Below are positions 38,401 to 51,721 of a DNA stretch of 64,000 bases, in pieces. Numbering within the stretch: the first letter of the stretch is position 1; each line of letters starts with the position of its first letter. A program made the translations under genes and the position numbers. Source of the stretch: Malurus cyaneus samueli (taxonomy: Eukaryota > Chordata > Aves > Passeriformes > Maluridae); the NCBI GenBank assembly GCA_009741485.1, contig CM019238.1:15899947-15963946 (forward strand), written 5' to 3'. The notes beneath the pieces were generated by a model. It saw only the letters and a program-made list of their open reading frames with translations, did not search any database and was not told where the DNA came from.

Positions 38401-39030
38401 TCATCTTCCTGCAAAGGAAGCTCTGATGGAATAAAACGTGGCCCTGTTGCAGCCTGCAGTGCATGTTCACTGGAATATTTCTGACCACAGCTGAGACAAC
38501 CAGGGCAGAATTATGGTGGGGATAACTGCAATCAGCTCCCAAGTCAGCCTGGTATTTATGGCCATCCCTCAACCATTGCTCATGGTGTGACACTGTCACC
38601 AGCTGTATAAAGATGTCACTGCTGGGAGCAGCTGTGCATCCATCAGCTCTGGGGACACTGCTGGGAACAGGGACAGGAGGAACCCACCCCTGCCACAGCC
38701 AGTTCCAGTTATTGACACTGGCCAGCCTGCAAAGCTTCCATATTCACCTCATCCGGCCTTTTCATAACCCCTGCTTCCCATTCTGTGCTCTGGTTATTGG
38801 TGGAGCCCTTTCTTGGTGTGGATCCCTCTGTGCAAGGGAGCTCTGACCTTGGAGAGTCTTGCAAAGGACATGGCATAATGATTTCTGTGGTCCTACACAC
38901 TGCTACAAGCAGAACTCTAAACCAGGAATCAGGCCAAAAAGCTGTTATCAGTCCTTGCCTAATTTCTAGTTTTTATGTTAGAAAATGAACTTCTTAAGCT
39001 CTTTTTGGCCACCACTCTAAGCTGGCACTC
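35471..39030. other. Non-coding unique DNA, no gene seen
   Basis: No exon or RNA gene is recognised. An A-run lies at about 35874-35887, a T-run at 36000-36008 and a 12-bp T-run at 37079-37090. The frame 36573-36872 (99 codons) lies in sequence with a few CpGs but matches no family I know. About 38590-38860 is GC-richer and repeats a CACTGCTGGGA phrase about 40 bp apart, without recognisable transposon sequence. Confidence 0.5.
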
Positions 39031-39360
39031 AGAGAATCATGTAATCTGGGCCAAAAGTTGGAAAGGACTTTTAAAACCATCAAGTCCAGTTGTGTTAAGC
39101 AGCACTGCCACTGTCACAACCAAACCACATCCCCAGGTACCACATTCACACTGATTTTAAACACCTTCAGGGATGGTGAGTTCCCCCACTGCCCTGCCCT
39201 GCCCGTGCCAGGGACTGACACCCTTTTCCATGAAGAATTTTTTCCTCACATCCAATCTGAACTCCCCCTGGTGCAACTCAAGGCCATTTCCCCTTGTTTT
39301 ATCCCTTGTTACCTGGGAGAAGAGCCTGACCCCCACTCCCCACAGCCTCCTGCCAGCTGC
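39031..39360 (-). mobile_element. CR1 LINE 3' fragment, minus strand, about 330 bp
   Basis: This is the longest clear CR1 piece here. On the plus strand it shows the antisense order of a second avian CR1 subfamily: AGAGAATCATGTAATCTGGG, AAAGGACTTTTAAAACCATC, AAGTCCAGTTGTG, CAAACCACATCCCCAGGTAC, CACCTTCAGGGATGGTGAGT, CCATGAAGAATTTTTTCCTC, CTGAACTCCCCCTGGTGCAA, CTCAAGGCCATTTCCCCTTG and CTTGTTACCTGGGAGAAGAG. It is 5'-truncated and has no coding capacity left. The open frame of 139 codons (39058-39477, plus strand) is antisense to the element and is not a gene. The phrases differ from those in the 24.3-kb copy, so the two belong to different CR1 subfamilies. Confidence 0.93.
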
Positions 39361-40803
39361 AAAGATTTACTATTTTCTCTCAAATTACATTATACAACTC
39401 ATAGTCCAAAAGCAGTGAGACTTAAACGAACCACAGCTCAAATCCTTAGATTTGGGTTCCCACTGACTTCAGTGTGAATTGAGTAAGACAGAATTTTCAG
39501 ATTGTTGTTATGCATGCTGTCATCTCATTGTCAAGGATGAAATGCCAGGCAAAGTATATGAAATACACTCTTGTAGGAGAAAAAAAAAAATCCCCACTGC
39601 TTGAGAGAAAAGACCCTCCAGGCACTGGTAAAGTAGGGCTTAGAGTCAAGCTTTTGTTTTGGAAGGATTGCAAGGATTTAAATGGATTTTTTTCATTGGG
39701 CAAAACTTAAGGGTTGATCAGCACCAAAAAGAGCTGATAAGCCAAGCAGGACTCACAGTACTAAGCCTCCCAAATGTGGTTAGAAGATATTCCACTTTCC
39801 CTTGTAGATTTTTCCATAATTTTTAATTAGACTTTAAACTAGTCATGGGCCTTTTTGATCCTTCCCACTTTTGTTTTCTTTGTGTAACTTTACATTCATG
39901 ACAAGGGTACATAAAGCGAACGAAAGAAGCTCACAGTGATGAAAACAAAGGAAGAAAACCGCTTTTATAAAGCTATAAAATTCCATGAACACCCTTCAGA
40001 TCTTACTGGGGAAGGTGGTAATTTATCTTTAAGCAATGTTAGCTGAATCAAACACTGATTGCTTCATGGATAGGATTTTATGGCTAGCTTTATTAGAACT
40101 GTAAATGAGTTGCAGTGATGGGGCTGGTTGACTTAGGAAGACAAAATCTTTCACTGAAATCTACGCAAAGAAAATGAAACATATATAAAGAGAACAAATA
40201 TTCAAGTGGTAATCCCTAAAAACGAAAGTACATAAAAATGTTCTATTTGTGTAAAAATGAAAATTCCATGTTCAACAGCTGGAGCTCGTACCAAAGGCAG
40301 GGAAACCCCCCACAGGCAGAGAGGGAGCCCAGAGTGGAGCTGGCAGCCCACGAGGTGCAGAGCAGCAGCCAGAAGGATCAGCAGTTCCAGTGCCAAGGCA
40401 GAACAGCCACTGCCATCATCATCTCTGCTGGCTCTGGGCTCGGCTTTGAACCTTCCAAACGGAGCTGGGCAGCACCTCGCCTTGTCCTGGCCACAGGTTT
40501 AAGGTTTACCCTCCAAAAAGGTAAAAAGCAGAGCAAAAAACACATCCAATGTTGGACACACGCACTACGTGTGCTGATGCATGCATGTGTTTGTCAAACT
40601 GACATTTCCTCTGAGGAATGGGTCCTATCTGCCTTTAGAGTGTTAAATATTGTCTGCAGGGTTTTTCTCACTAAGATGAGAGTTGGCAGTGAAGCTTTTA
40701 GGCCCTGCATCAGGAATGCCACGAGCAGAGCTGGGATCAAAGCGGTCTGATGATACCCTATCATTGTCCAGAAGTCAAAGAGCACCACCAGCATTACAGA
40801 CTC
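39361..40803. other. Non-coding unique DNA with a GC-richer patch
   Basis: No gene is recognised. About 40266-40500 is GC-richer than its flanks and lies inside a 170-codon plus-strand frame (40238-40750). The frame has no domain I know and its composition changes abruptly at about 40500, as expected for chance rather than one protein. No CpG-island-like density is apparent. Confidence 0.5.
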
Positions 40804-40862
40804 GATAGCCATGAGGTAATTAATTAGGTCTAGATAGCTCCCAGACCTAATTTGAGGCTATC
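40804..40862. repeat. Two-tier inverted repeat (7-bp and 10-bp stems)
   Basis: The inner arms AATTAGGTCT (40822-40831) and AGACCTAATT (40843-40852) are perfectly complementary around an 11-base loop. The outer arms GATAGCC (40804-40810) and GGCTATC (40856-40862) are also perfectly complementary. The two tiers are joined by 11 bases on the left and 3 on the right, so the internal loop is asymmetric. The fold is shorter and more asymmetric than a typical microRNA precursor. The surrounding 40800-40960 is AT-rich, non-repetitive and could be a conserved element. Confidence 0.7.
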
Positions 40863-40992
40863 AGAAGATGGAAAATGCATGATTAATGCCCATCTTTGTT
40901 ACCACAAATTTTGCATCCCTATTAAATCTCATTATTAAAATCAGACGAGGGACAGGAAAAGGACGACTGCAGAAAACCAAATCAGAGGAATG

Positions 40993-41009
40993 AAAAAAAA
41001 AAAAAAAAA
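40993..41009. repeat. Poly-A tract, 17 bp
   Basis: An uninterrupted run of 17 A, about 130 bp after the two-tier inverted repeat. No retrocopy body is recognised upstream of it. Confidence 0.93.
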
Positions 41010-41689
41010 TCACATTTCCATTGTAAAGCACATACTCTCTCCAGCTGTCTTCCCTTCTGTGGTGCTAAAGTGTGACAGCACCAGGCTCCCCATGTTTTGA
41101 GAAAAAAGAGAAGTGAAGGGCTTGCTTCAAAAGATCCCAATTGTACTTGGAAAAAAATATGCAAGGAGGAAGCTAAGGAGAAGACTTCATAATATTATTC
41201 AGAGACTGATTTAATCCCTTCAGAATAAGTACATCAAATAATCTCTTGATTATGAAGACAGAAATAGGAGGGTAATTTCTCTCAAGATAAAAGTTAGTTT
41301 TAATGAATGTTCTTCCTCCTCAAGAGGAAAACACAATTTTACCTGAAATAAAGAATTAGGCTATTAACAAAAAAGGAGGATAAAAAAAAAGAACTAAACC
41401 AAGCTAAATATTACTAGAAATGTAGAAGAAAAAGGAGAAAAAAGCTATTTTACATGTTGCAAAGCAGAGGCTATGAAAAGACTCTTCTAACCTTGACTTC
41501 AAAGTTAATGACACCATAATACTGGAGTTATTCTTAAAACGTAAAAAAAGACACAGCCCCTGCATGGATCACTTGTGTCACTCTTGCTTCCCATGCTGGG
41601 ACCAAATGCTGTACAGAATTAGCTTCACAACACAGTAATTCATAAGCCAGACAGTCCAACTGTGATCCATCTCTCGTGCAGCAATTCTT

Positions 41690-42170
41690 TAAAAAGTCAG
41701 AGCAACTCCGCTGTGACGTAATGTAAGAAACTTATCTCCCCCAAATCCATTCCAAAATTCCACGTGGAGGAGAAACATACATTAGAATTGCTGTTAGGGA
41801 GTTATTTTTTCAATTTTCAGGGCATGGAGTTTGTTCTGGCTCCTCTAAGCTGCTCGTAATGACCAATGGAAATGAACAGCTTCAGTGGACTTGGAAATGC
41901 ACATTCCTCTTCCCCTCCCTGTTTAATATGCAACTGCACTATAATGTTTCTTGTTAGGCAGACAGCTTAAAATTAGAATTGTGGGAGAAGTGATTGATGA
42001 CCTGGGCTCCCACAGCCCTTTCAATGAGATATATTCCATTTCCATTTCAAAATATGTTTATTATGAATTATTGGTTTGTCATTGGACCTGATGAAAGTAA
42101 ATTTACATGAGCAACTCAGACTTCTGCGAGGGGAGACACTTTAATCAGGTAACCTTTTCCTCAGTGTTTT
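41690..42170. other. Possible conserved non-coding element or enhancer
   Basis: This block is free of repeats and holds several motifs known from vertebrate enhancers. TGACGTAA (41714-41721) fits the CREB/ATF or CREB-C/EBP composite site. ACATTCCTC near 41900 fits a TEAD-type GGAATG on the other strand. TGTTTA near 42053 fits a forkhead core, and TAATT/AATTA cores are frequent. Such motifs also occur by chance, so this is only a pointer. I cannot see conservation from one sequence. Confidence 0.22.
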
Positions 42171-45100
42171 CCATACTTTATGGAAACAGACAACCCAGCT
42201 AGGATTTTATTCTTTGCATACATAACTAGTTTATTGATTGAGCAATGTTTCCTTGTTTGGAAGCCACTTACTCAAAGTCAAAAAATGTTGTGACCTCAAC
42301 CCCTTTTTCTCAGAATAAATCCTTAACATCAGTGTCTCAGGCAAAGATTTACCCTATTTGTGCAAAAGGATGAAAAAGTCTCTGAGTATTAAATACTAGA
42401 AAAACATATTTTCAAGATGTCCTCATAAAAAGAAAACTTTCTTGAATGGTTATTCAAGAAGAATCTGGTGGAAAATGTTTGGAGAAGTATGTTTCCAGAA
42501 TTCCAGTTTTCTCAGCAACTCTTGTCTGAGGTTCCCTAACCAAATCCAACACAAGAAGAGAGAACACATCCTGGTGAACAACACGATCACTCTGCTGCAG
42601 GACCAAGGAGTGTTCCTGGGGCACAAGGACTCCCCTCTCCCTGCTATACTAAGGAAATTGTGTCACAGCAGAATATGGCTTTTATCACCAGTCTCAGCCA
42701 CAAAACAAGAATTGTGTTATTTTATCGACAAAACAGGAGAAGGTTATGGAAACGTTTCCCCCTGTCTTGCACAGCACTGGATCTGCAGGCAGGATCTTTC
42801 TTTCTTTTTAAAAAGGAGCCATAGTTATCACTGTCCCTCTTTACAGGGACCCTCTGAGGGACATTCAGTGACAGCCTGGGCACATTCCATACACAAGAGC
42901 CCCTCAGTCACATCCTAAAACCCCCCAGACTCCTGGCACCAGTTGTTAAATCAGCAGTTTGGCCAACCATAGATCTCATTTAAAGCAGAAACCCTTCCTT
43001 GCCAGAGTGTGATGAAATGATTTCAAGGCCTGTGGCAAATGATAAATTAGATTGCAATTAAAAGCATGCAGGAATCACTAAAACGCTCCCAATGGGGCAA
43101 TTAAAGGAGCTTCTGAAGTCGAAGGTCATTGCACAGGACTGAAGGTCCGTGTCAGCACAAACACTGACACATCCTCACTCTCTTGGTGTTTTAACATAGG
43201 CTTCTGGAAATTCCCCTTCAATTTTGTCCCACACCAGAAGGGGAAAAAAACTAAAATTTAATGCTCAGGGCATTTTTGGAAAGGAACACAGGGATGGGAA
43301 AAAACTGGATATGGTAATCAGAAAGTTAGGCATGAGTTCCTAGCTCCTTTAATTATTCATCTGATTAAAACACATGTAAATGTTGGCATATTTTGTTAAG
43401 TTCTCTCTCCATCCTATAGGCAAAGTATGGAATCTAACATTTTGTCTGGCTCTGCATTATTATGTACCATTGAAATGTTGGATTTCAGCTGCCTTTTCTC
43501 ATGGGTTTCTGGCCAGACAGTGCCAGTAATCTGATTTACTCCAGAGGGTGATTTGTAGATATCTAATCTTATTTCTGTAAAAACTGAGTGGTGTGTAATT
43601 TTATCTTCTATGCTGTATGCTAGTAAATGTACAACCAACCTGATATTCCATACCTGCACAGAGGGGCTGAAATCTCTGAATACATTACATAAAAACTACC
43701 TGTTCATTAGAGCACAGAGTTCAAACAATTTTGTTTCCAAGGTCTGCCTTCTCACCATTCATCCATTAGAGAAGCACAAAAATTAAACCTCAATCTACAG
43801 CATGAAGAATTAATACAAAAACACTAAGTAAAATACAATATTCAAAGGCGCTCATATTTGATAACTGCATACAGATGGACCCATATGGGGTTTTTCTACA
43901 TCTCATCAAGGGTAGTACTCAGCCAGAAAGAGGTTCATGAGTTGAGAAAGAAGACACTTTCAACCCTTCCTCTATGACTTTGCGTGTCTCAAATCTTTAA
44001 CATGTCCTTAGGTGGCTTCCAACATTACAAGATTCTAAAAGACAGGCTTGATTTCAGTTTCAGGTGTTAGTTTTAACCAACAGGTTTCTCTCCAAATGCA
44101 TAAAAGGCTTAGGTGAGCTACAGAGTGATGCAGAAGCAAGAGGGATTTGATATTCCTGAGAACAGTATCAATAGAAAAAATTAAGCACCATTTGCCTCTC
44201 TGTCATTTTTTTTTTCCCCTCTTCAGCACAGTATTATCACTATTAAACAGATTTATTGATGGTAAATATGATGATTTCAGCAGAGATGGGAGGGAGCCTA
44301 TCATGGATCAGCATTCACACCTCATTTCCCATCACATCCCACCAGAACCCCTGCCCTCTCTTGCCACTCACTGAGCTGAAGGATATCACCAAAGAAAGAG
44401 CCCAAAACAGAGAGTCCTTTGCTCGTTCTGTCACAGGTAAGAGCATAAATCTCCTCCCCATATGTACAGAAGTGTTTGTTTGCTTTCAGTGTACAAAGCA
44501 GCACTGCCACATAATCACCATCTGCCGCTCCATCAAGGCACAGAGATGCAGCTGTTGTTTGTTCCTTTTTATTTTCGTTTGCAACCTTTTCTCGTGGATT
44601 TCAGGCAACAGAATGCAAACCTACGTACTGTAAACTATTACTAAGTGATTTTCCAAGTCACAGTGAGCAATGGGTTTATTTTAAAGGCAGCCTCCCACCT
44701 TTCACAGTAAAACTTCAGTCTAAAAGTAAACCCTGCAACTCAAGTGCTCCCATATAAAAGGCACTGATAGTGGGACAGGAATATTAAAAAGACCAAGTAC
44801 AGAAATTATACTGACAGTGCAAAAAGGAATCAAAGAATTGATAACTCATATTTCCTTCATATGTCACTGACATCCATGTATTGAATTATTTCATTTAGAT
44901 CAGCTGCCAGGAAGAGTTTTCTGCAATCTGAACAGCAGCTGTCTGGAAAAGGTCCCCAAAGAAACAAAAGGATGATTTTAGGAAAAGTCGGTTTTGTGTG
45001 GAAGTTGTATCAGCTACAGCATTGACCTGTGCTCTATCTTTGATAAACACAACTTCCACAACTGAAAAGAACAACTGTGATACTTCAAAATACTTTTTTC

Positions 45101-48100
45101 ATCATTGCACTCTTCAGCAGAGGCATGAATTAGAAAGAGGCACCTTGTCTAGCCATACTAAAAACTCATACACATATATCCATTCCAATCATGAGAAAGG
45201 TGAGAATAACAAAGTCATTTAATTTTAAGTGGCTCCACTCATAACAGATTTCTTCTGACAAAAATTTCCTTTAGAAAGAATGTAGAATTTCTCCCAAGGG
45301 AAAAAATTTAGACATCCACCACAGTACCAGCTTCATTTTCATCTCCAATCTACACCCTTCAGGTACCCCAATCCATTCATTTCCTTCCTATATAAACATT
45401 TATGTAGTACATATCTCTCATAAATGAAATCCCAAAGCAATGATGAGCTTGTTACAAGAACAACTTGATATAGATTATTATTCTGCAAGGATACAGCCAG
45501 CAAAATAAAACCATCTTAAAGCCAGCATTTGGCAGGGGCTATCAAATGCAGCCTGTTACACAGTGTTACCATCGTTTATGAAAGTGCACTCTAATTAAGG
45601 TAAATGAGGTAGCAAGAACACAGTGACATTGTTAACTTAATGACCCATAGCCAAATTATTTAAAACTTCTTTGAAGTTCAACTTAATTGTAATAGATATA
45701 ATATTGAGGAATTTAAAATAGCCCTGGATGCCTGGTGGAGTAACCTTAATGATCTTTTTCTCCTCTCCCTTATATTTTAGGTGCTGGTGTGCATGTGTTT
45801 AGAACACTGCTCATAATCCTGGTATTTAGTATGGAAGTGAATTCCAGTTTATAGCTGTGCCATCCACGCAGTAAAATGACATCCGTGTTCTCCAAGCCCA
45901 TCACGATGCTGTATTTTAAACTAATAAGGTACAAAAACTTGGCACCCTTATGAGCAAACTGTGTTTTGACTAGATTTCAATCCTGTCAAATGAGATTTTG
46001 CCCAAGCAAAGAAGAATATTTTTCTATAATCTAAAGGCACTTTTTTTTTAATGTTCTAAATACAAAGCATGCAAAAAACCACTTTAAATTAATTACCAGC
46101 ATAGCTGTATTTTGCCTTGTTCTAGCAAGCAATCTCAGAAGCACCACAGTGTACTGTGGGCTCCCAACCAAAACAAAAACCATTAAGAAACTAAGCTTTA
46201 GTGCAAACAGCAAGTTTAAGTTACTCTGGAGATGGATAGCAGAATCCAACATACTTTATTTTTCTTAGCTGAATTATGAGTGCATTGTTTTCATCTGCAG
46301 AGTGAGACCTGATGTCTAATGCAAATTTGTTACAAAGCAGAGGGAGGAAGAACATTTTTTTCCCAAATTATTTGATTACAAGCTCCAGAAGGAGAGTTAC
46401 TTCCCACACATTGCAGAACATTCTGATCTGTTTAAGACTGTTGGTACAAATCACAGAAGAGATTTGGAGCATTCAGCAGAGATGTGCGTGTTGAATTTCC
46501 ACAGTGGTTATCAGAGAGGAAGGAGACAATCCAACATTTACAGCAGGCAAAACACGCATGGGGAAAAAAACCCCAAAACTTCCATCAGCTCACACTGCAG
46601 TCTTGGGGTGCCCAATTGCAAGAGAACTCTCACACACAGCAAGTTCATCTGTTAATGAAAGTTAATCACCCCATCCTGCTGTCAGAGATAGGGCTGGATG
46701 CCCTTAATACCTTTACAATGATCTTTCTTTCACGCAAGTCAATAAAAAAATCCACCATCACTCACAAAATCCCCCTGTTCACATCACCATCCATCTTCAC
46801 TAACAAGTGCCAAAGGAATTCGTGCAAATGCTCTGTAATCTTCCCACCCCAAGGGATGGGATGTGGGGGATGATTCCATAAACCAGCTCTGCTGCACTTC
46901 CAATAACCCCGTGCTCCAGCCCCAGTGTGGAGGGACAGGGGAGGCTCAGCTTTAATTCTGATCTCAGACCTATGGTGCCAGGCTGAGCTCTACACAACAG
47001 GGCTCAAAGATCAGTGGTGCTCTGCACTGAGCATTTCATGAGTTACCCCTTTCATCCCTGTGTCACACTGCAGGCTTCTTGTGCTGTATCTTGCTAATGA
47101 AAACATCTCTTTCCCCCTTCTCGTCTGAAGGCTTCTTGAAGCATCTGTATTTTATTTCTACTCATGTCTTATTCCTGGATAGCTTCAACACAACTCAAAC
47201 CCGTGGTACTGCACAGCAATTTTTCCCCTTGACGAAATTCCTATAGAGCTGACCAAAGAATTGCAGGACAAAGATCCTACTTGTGAAAAGGATTCCCTGG
47301 AGCAACAGGCCAGGACTGTTAGAAAAATCAGTCATATTGCTTCAGTTTTCTATAAGCTGATCAAACTACATCCAAATTTAACTAAATTTAGCTAGATCAT
47401 CTAACTACTGCTTGGGTTTTATTTTCTTCTGACACTTCTATAAATTATTATTCCAGAGCCGTCTTTAATTACCATTATTTTCTTGCATGACAGAGTTTAT
47501 TTTAATTTCCTCTGAACGAGTCATATTCTAAAACCATAATTTAAGGAGAAGCAATATGGGTAGAAAGGAGAGAGCAGTCCAAAGTGAGCACAGCCTGTAC
47601 TACACATCAAGAGCTCCAGATTTGTGCACGGGTCAGTGGAGCTCCCATTGCTCAATTATCACATATTTACTAATGCCAGCTAAAGGGGAATTAGTTTGGA
47701 TTTGCTTACTTACACTGTTAATCATATTTTCCTCAGCCACACAGACAGATTACTAAACTGAGCCTTTGAAAGAGTATGTTTTATTCTGAATACATAGTGA
47801 GTGCTGGGGCAAGTGGCATTTCCAGACTTGGAGATTTCAGTCCCTGCCACTGTCACCTCCAGTCTGGACATGCAATAAATCACAAAGCTGCTCTCCTGGG
47901 CAAAGTGGGGCTCTGATCTCTGTGGAGCTCCCAAACTAATCTCACACACCAAGAGCAACATTTCCATGGACTGCTGCAAATTTTCAGCTGTAATTATTAA
48001 TGCCACAGATACAGAAAATACAAAATTCCCTTATATTAGCTAAAATAAAAAGTTCCAGGATGTATGTATTTTAGCAATCCCACTTGCCGTTTTTTTTGCA

Positions 48101-51100
48101 CAATACCTGGCCACACCTAGCCCTAATTCCAGTATTACCCCTTTGGTGATTCTTGAGCATCCTCAGTGTAAATTTTTCTCAAAATTCGGATGCAACAAAT
48201 GCAAGAGTCCCTTTGCTTTCTTTCTCAGCCTATCAATCTAAGGTGGTTTTAGCTCCAAATCTCACAAAGAAGTTTGTCATGTTATTTGCAGTTTAATGCA
48301 AACAGGAAATTAGTGCTTCATTTAGCAAAAAACAAAACAAAGGGATGAAAAGGCAAAAGCAACCGTATTGTGTTTGTGTTTGGGATTTTCACATTTTAAC
48401 CACACAGATTCTAAATATTTGATCAGCATAACAGATATTTACCAGCAGTATCACCCATATCTTTTCTCTTGATCAGACCAAGTGAATTATCTGAAATGTC
48501 TCTATTGGGGGAGAGATACTGTATGAGAGCTACCTGTGGAATTTGGTAGAGACAAAGGACTTTCTGTACAGGGAGCTTTATCATCAGAGGTGAAACACAG
48601 GACAAGCTCACAATATGTTGGGATTTCAGAGACAAAAGCAAGCTCAAAAAGCTCCTGGAAACAACTCAGGGATTATTTTCCATTTACACTTTCAACACAG
48701 ATGGGAAGCTGCTGTCGTGTTAGAATGGCCTCATCCTCTTCCTAGATATTTCAGTGTTATTTAAGGTGCAAATACAGAAAGGATTTGCTGAAAATCCTTT
48801 TAGAGAATGCCTAGTGCAGTGCTGTCAGATTCCCTTTGTCTTTTCACAGGGTTGGTACCTGAGCAGGAGGAAGCACTGCTGGAGCAACGAGTGTGAGCAC
48901 AAGAGTGGTTTTGTTCATTGAGTAATTGCATGTTAATAAAGGGAGAGGAGCTCCCATTTTTCAGTAGATCCTCCTCCCAAAAAGTCTTCACATAACTACG
49001 TCAAGATGATAAAATGTCAAAGATATGAACGTTATGACAAGTGCTTATGTATTCAGCACTGAGGCAGAATTGTGCATTTTGGGGCATTTGACTCTTATAA
49101 ACACATCGACCACAAATCAGAACTTTCTATAAATACAATAAAGCAAATTTAATTGCACTTAAACTTCTCCTATTCCACAGAGAATATTACAGTGCATCCG
49201 ACATGCACTGCAGTGTTGTTTCAGCAAATGTTGAAATACTGAATTATCATTGTGGAATCACTCACTGGTATTTTCAAAACATTTCTTTTGACTGAAGTTA
49301 AACAGCATTAGGTGAGACTCATGAAAAGCAGTTTCAGAAACAGAACAGCCCAAGTGTTTGAAAGAAACATTTACACCATAGCTGTTTCTTCAGTCTGTTC
49401 TCTTTTGAAATCCCAGTGGCAAAACAAACAAAACCAATGCAGAGCTGCTGTGAACTTGAGCACAGACTTTACCATTTATCCCTTTTCCACAGCATCTGCC
49501 ATCTCACTGTCCCCACAGCAGAAGGGAGAAAAGGGCTTCTGATGGGTGAGGAAAACACAGGGAGCATTTGTGCTAACACATGTGCATTTGCACTCTGATT
49601 TCTAACATCACACTTCATCTATCCTTGCCTGAAAACCCTCACTTTGAAACACTCGAGGGATTTGTTCTCCTTATTTTCCTGAGCTGGCAGGAATAAGTGT
49701 TAATTGTCAGGTCTAAAATGCCCTGTTAGAAAACCTTTTAGAATTTTGTACTGTAACCCAAAATTTATTTTATATTCCTTAATCTACCTCATGATTCACT
49801 TTGTTAAACAATGCCTATTTTAAAATTTCAATATTCCTTTATATTACATGTCTCTGCAGCCAACATATCCTGGTCACTGAGAGAAGAAACATTTAGAACA
49901 ACATTCCTTTTAACAAAGCAATGTTGAGCTTATTTTTACAGCGGGAACCAGAAAAAAAAACATAAAAGAAATCAGAGTTCAGAGACAAACACATATGGAT
50001 AACTAAAACAAAAAAGGTAAAATGTAATCAATGCTTATTAACTTTCATATAGGATCTAGAGACTTTTTGCTTTAAATTTGTTTTACACTGACATTATAAT
50101 TGGCTTCATTAGTCTTGAAAATTGTCGCTGCAAGTCAGACAGGCTGACTGCCTGGCTCCTGCAGTTAGAAAATAGCATTAGAAAACACTAATTGTTAAAT
50201 GAAATTTCAGGCTAAAATATCCTATATTGAAACACATTGCACTTTAAACACGCAGGCACGGAGTTTTATAGCACAGGAGTACAACGGGGATTTTTAAAAT
50301 ACAAACTCAAATCAGGACCAAAATGGAAAATGGGGCACATCATAACTTTTAAGTCTGAGTTTATTTGAAGAACCACAAACCCAGTAAACCCGACAGCTTC
50401 TATTGAAGTCATTCAGTGAAGAAACAAACCCTCCATGCTCTGCCACACAGTTATTGTGCACTTCCCACTTGTTCTAAAATTTGTCAGAAATCATATACAG
50501 CACAAATTTCAAGGAAAACTTTTTCATTACTGCTAAAGACATGTACTGTGAAGCAGCAGAAACATGGGGGGAAAGGCTGTTTTTATAAGCTTTATTTAGC
50601 TTCTTGCCAGCAAGAAGTCACTCCAAGCCTTCATAAAAGGCAAATAATTTATTGAGAGGAATGAAGAAGGAAGCAATTACGAGACCTAACTTTAATAAAA
50701 TGATTTGGATTAGGTCTTCCTTAAGCAGAGATTTAGAACTTCATAGATTTCTGCTATTTTATTAAATACTTAGGCATTCAAGTTTTCCTCTATTCATCAT
50801 CATTCTTCCCCAATACTTCCCCATTAAAACAGCAGAAGTTGAGAAGGTTTGAGGGGGGAAAAAAATATTATCCTCTTACACCCAGTGGTCTCTCTAAAAT
50901 AGGCTCTTTTCACCAAATTGCTCCACTGAGGCTTCTTTAGACTCTTCATACCAAATTCCTATAAAGCAGCATCCTAACACAAGCATTGAAAAGTTGAGAG
51001 AGAACTCTCTCTACATTAAACCCAAAAAAGAATAAATGTAAAGAAACAAGATATTTAAAAATTACTTTGAAATCTGTCATTTACTCAGTTCTTCAGTCTC

Positions 51101-51721
51101 ATATAAGAGAAAAAGAAAAAAAATACTTGAGACAGCCTCCTCTCTCTCTCTCACATGGAAGAAAACGCATGTTAGCCAAGAAAAACTTCACAGGTCTGCA
51201 AAGCTGGTGCATGAAACTTGACAGACTTTCAGAGCTCAGCTCCAAGTTCCAGATGTAAATGCCATGACAATCTTGGCTAGAAACTGATATTCAAAAATCT
51301 GCACAGAGATTGATTTTATTAGGGTTGAAACCTAGAAAGTGGCATGGGAAATCAGTGAAAGAAGCAGTGTTCCTTACTTCTCCTCCCCTAGAAAAGTCTG
51401 AAGGAATATCTAATGAAAAAGATTCCAAAGAATAATGATCCTCTCCGAACACTCCTTGACACCCAAGGGCCCCACAGCTCTGGGGGCACAGACAGTGTCA
51501 CCAATTGTGGAATGTTCAGAAAACCAGACATGATGAAAACACAAGTTTTCTTAACAACATTCGATCAGAAAATTCAATCTGGAGACCATAAAAGTGTTGC
51601 ACACTGAAGATGGCAATCTCCTGCCTGGCCCAAGCCCTCAAACAGCCCTGGATTCTGCTTTGTCCATCTGATGAGGATGTGAAACAAGGATGTGAACTGA
51701 GGGACAACTCTCACTACACAA

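Larger units (their letters stand above)
40863..51721. other. Non-coding AT-rich unique DNA, no gene seen
   Basis: About 10.9 kb without a recognised exon, RNA gene or transposon. An A-run of 17 bp lies at 40993-41009. About 41690-42170 has an enhancer-like texture and is listed separately. A 158-codon frame (42442-42918) opens only at TTG and has no domain. About 45560-45730 and 50090-50230 are balanced, low in homopolymers and rich in TAATT or GCTGACTGCC-type motifs, so they are weak conserved-element candidates. An octamer-type ATGCAAAT lies at 46319-46326. About 46840-46990 and 51450-51700 are GC-richer. Confidence 0.5.

Noticed and set aside
39058..39477. 139-codon frame, plus strand
   Set aside because: It is mostly antisense to a CR1 fragment.
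40238..40750. 170-codon frame, plus strand
   Set aside because: It joins a GC-rich patch to unrelated AT-rich sequence, has no domain, and overlaps other frames on both strands.
42442..42918. 158-codon frame, plus strand
   Set aside because: It opens only at TTG and resembles no known protein.
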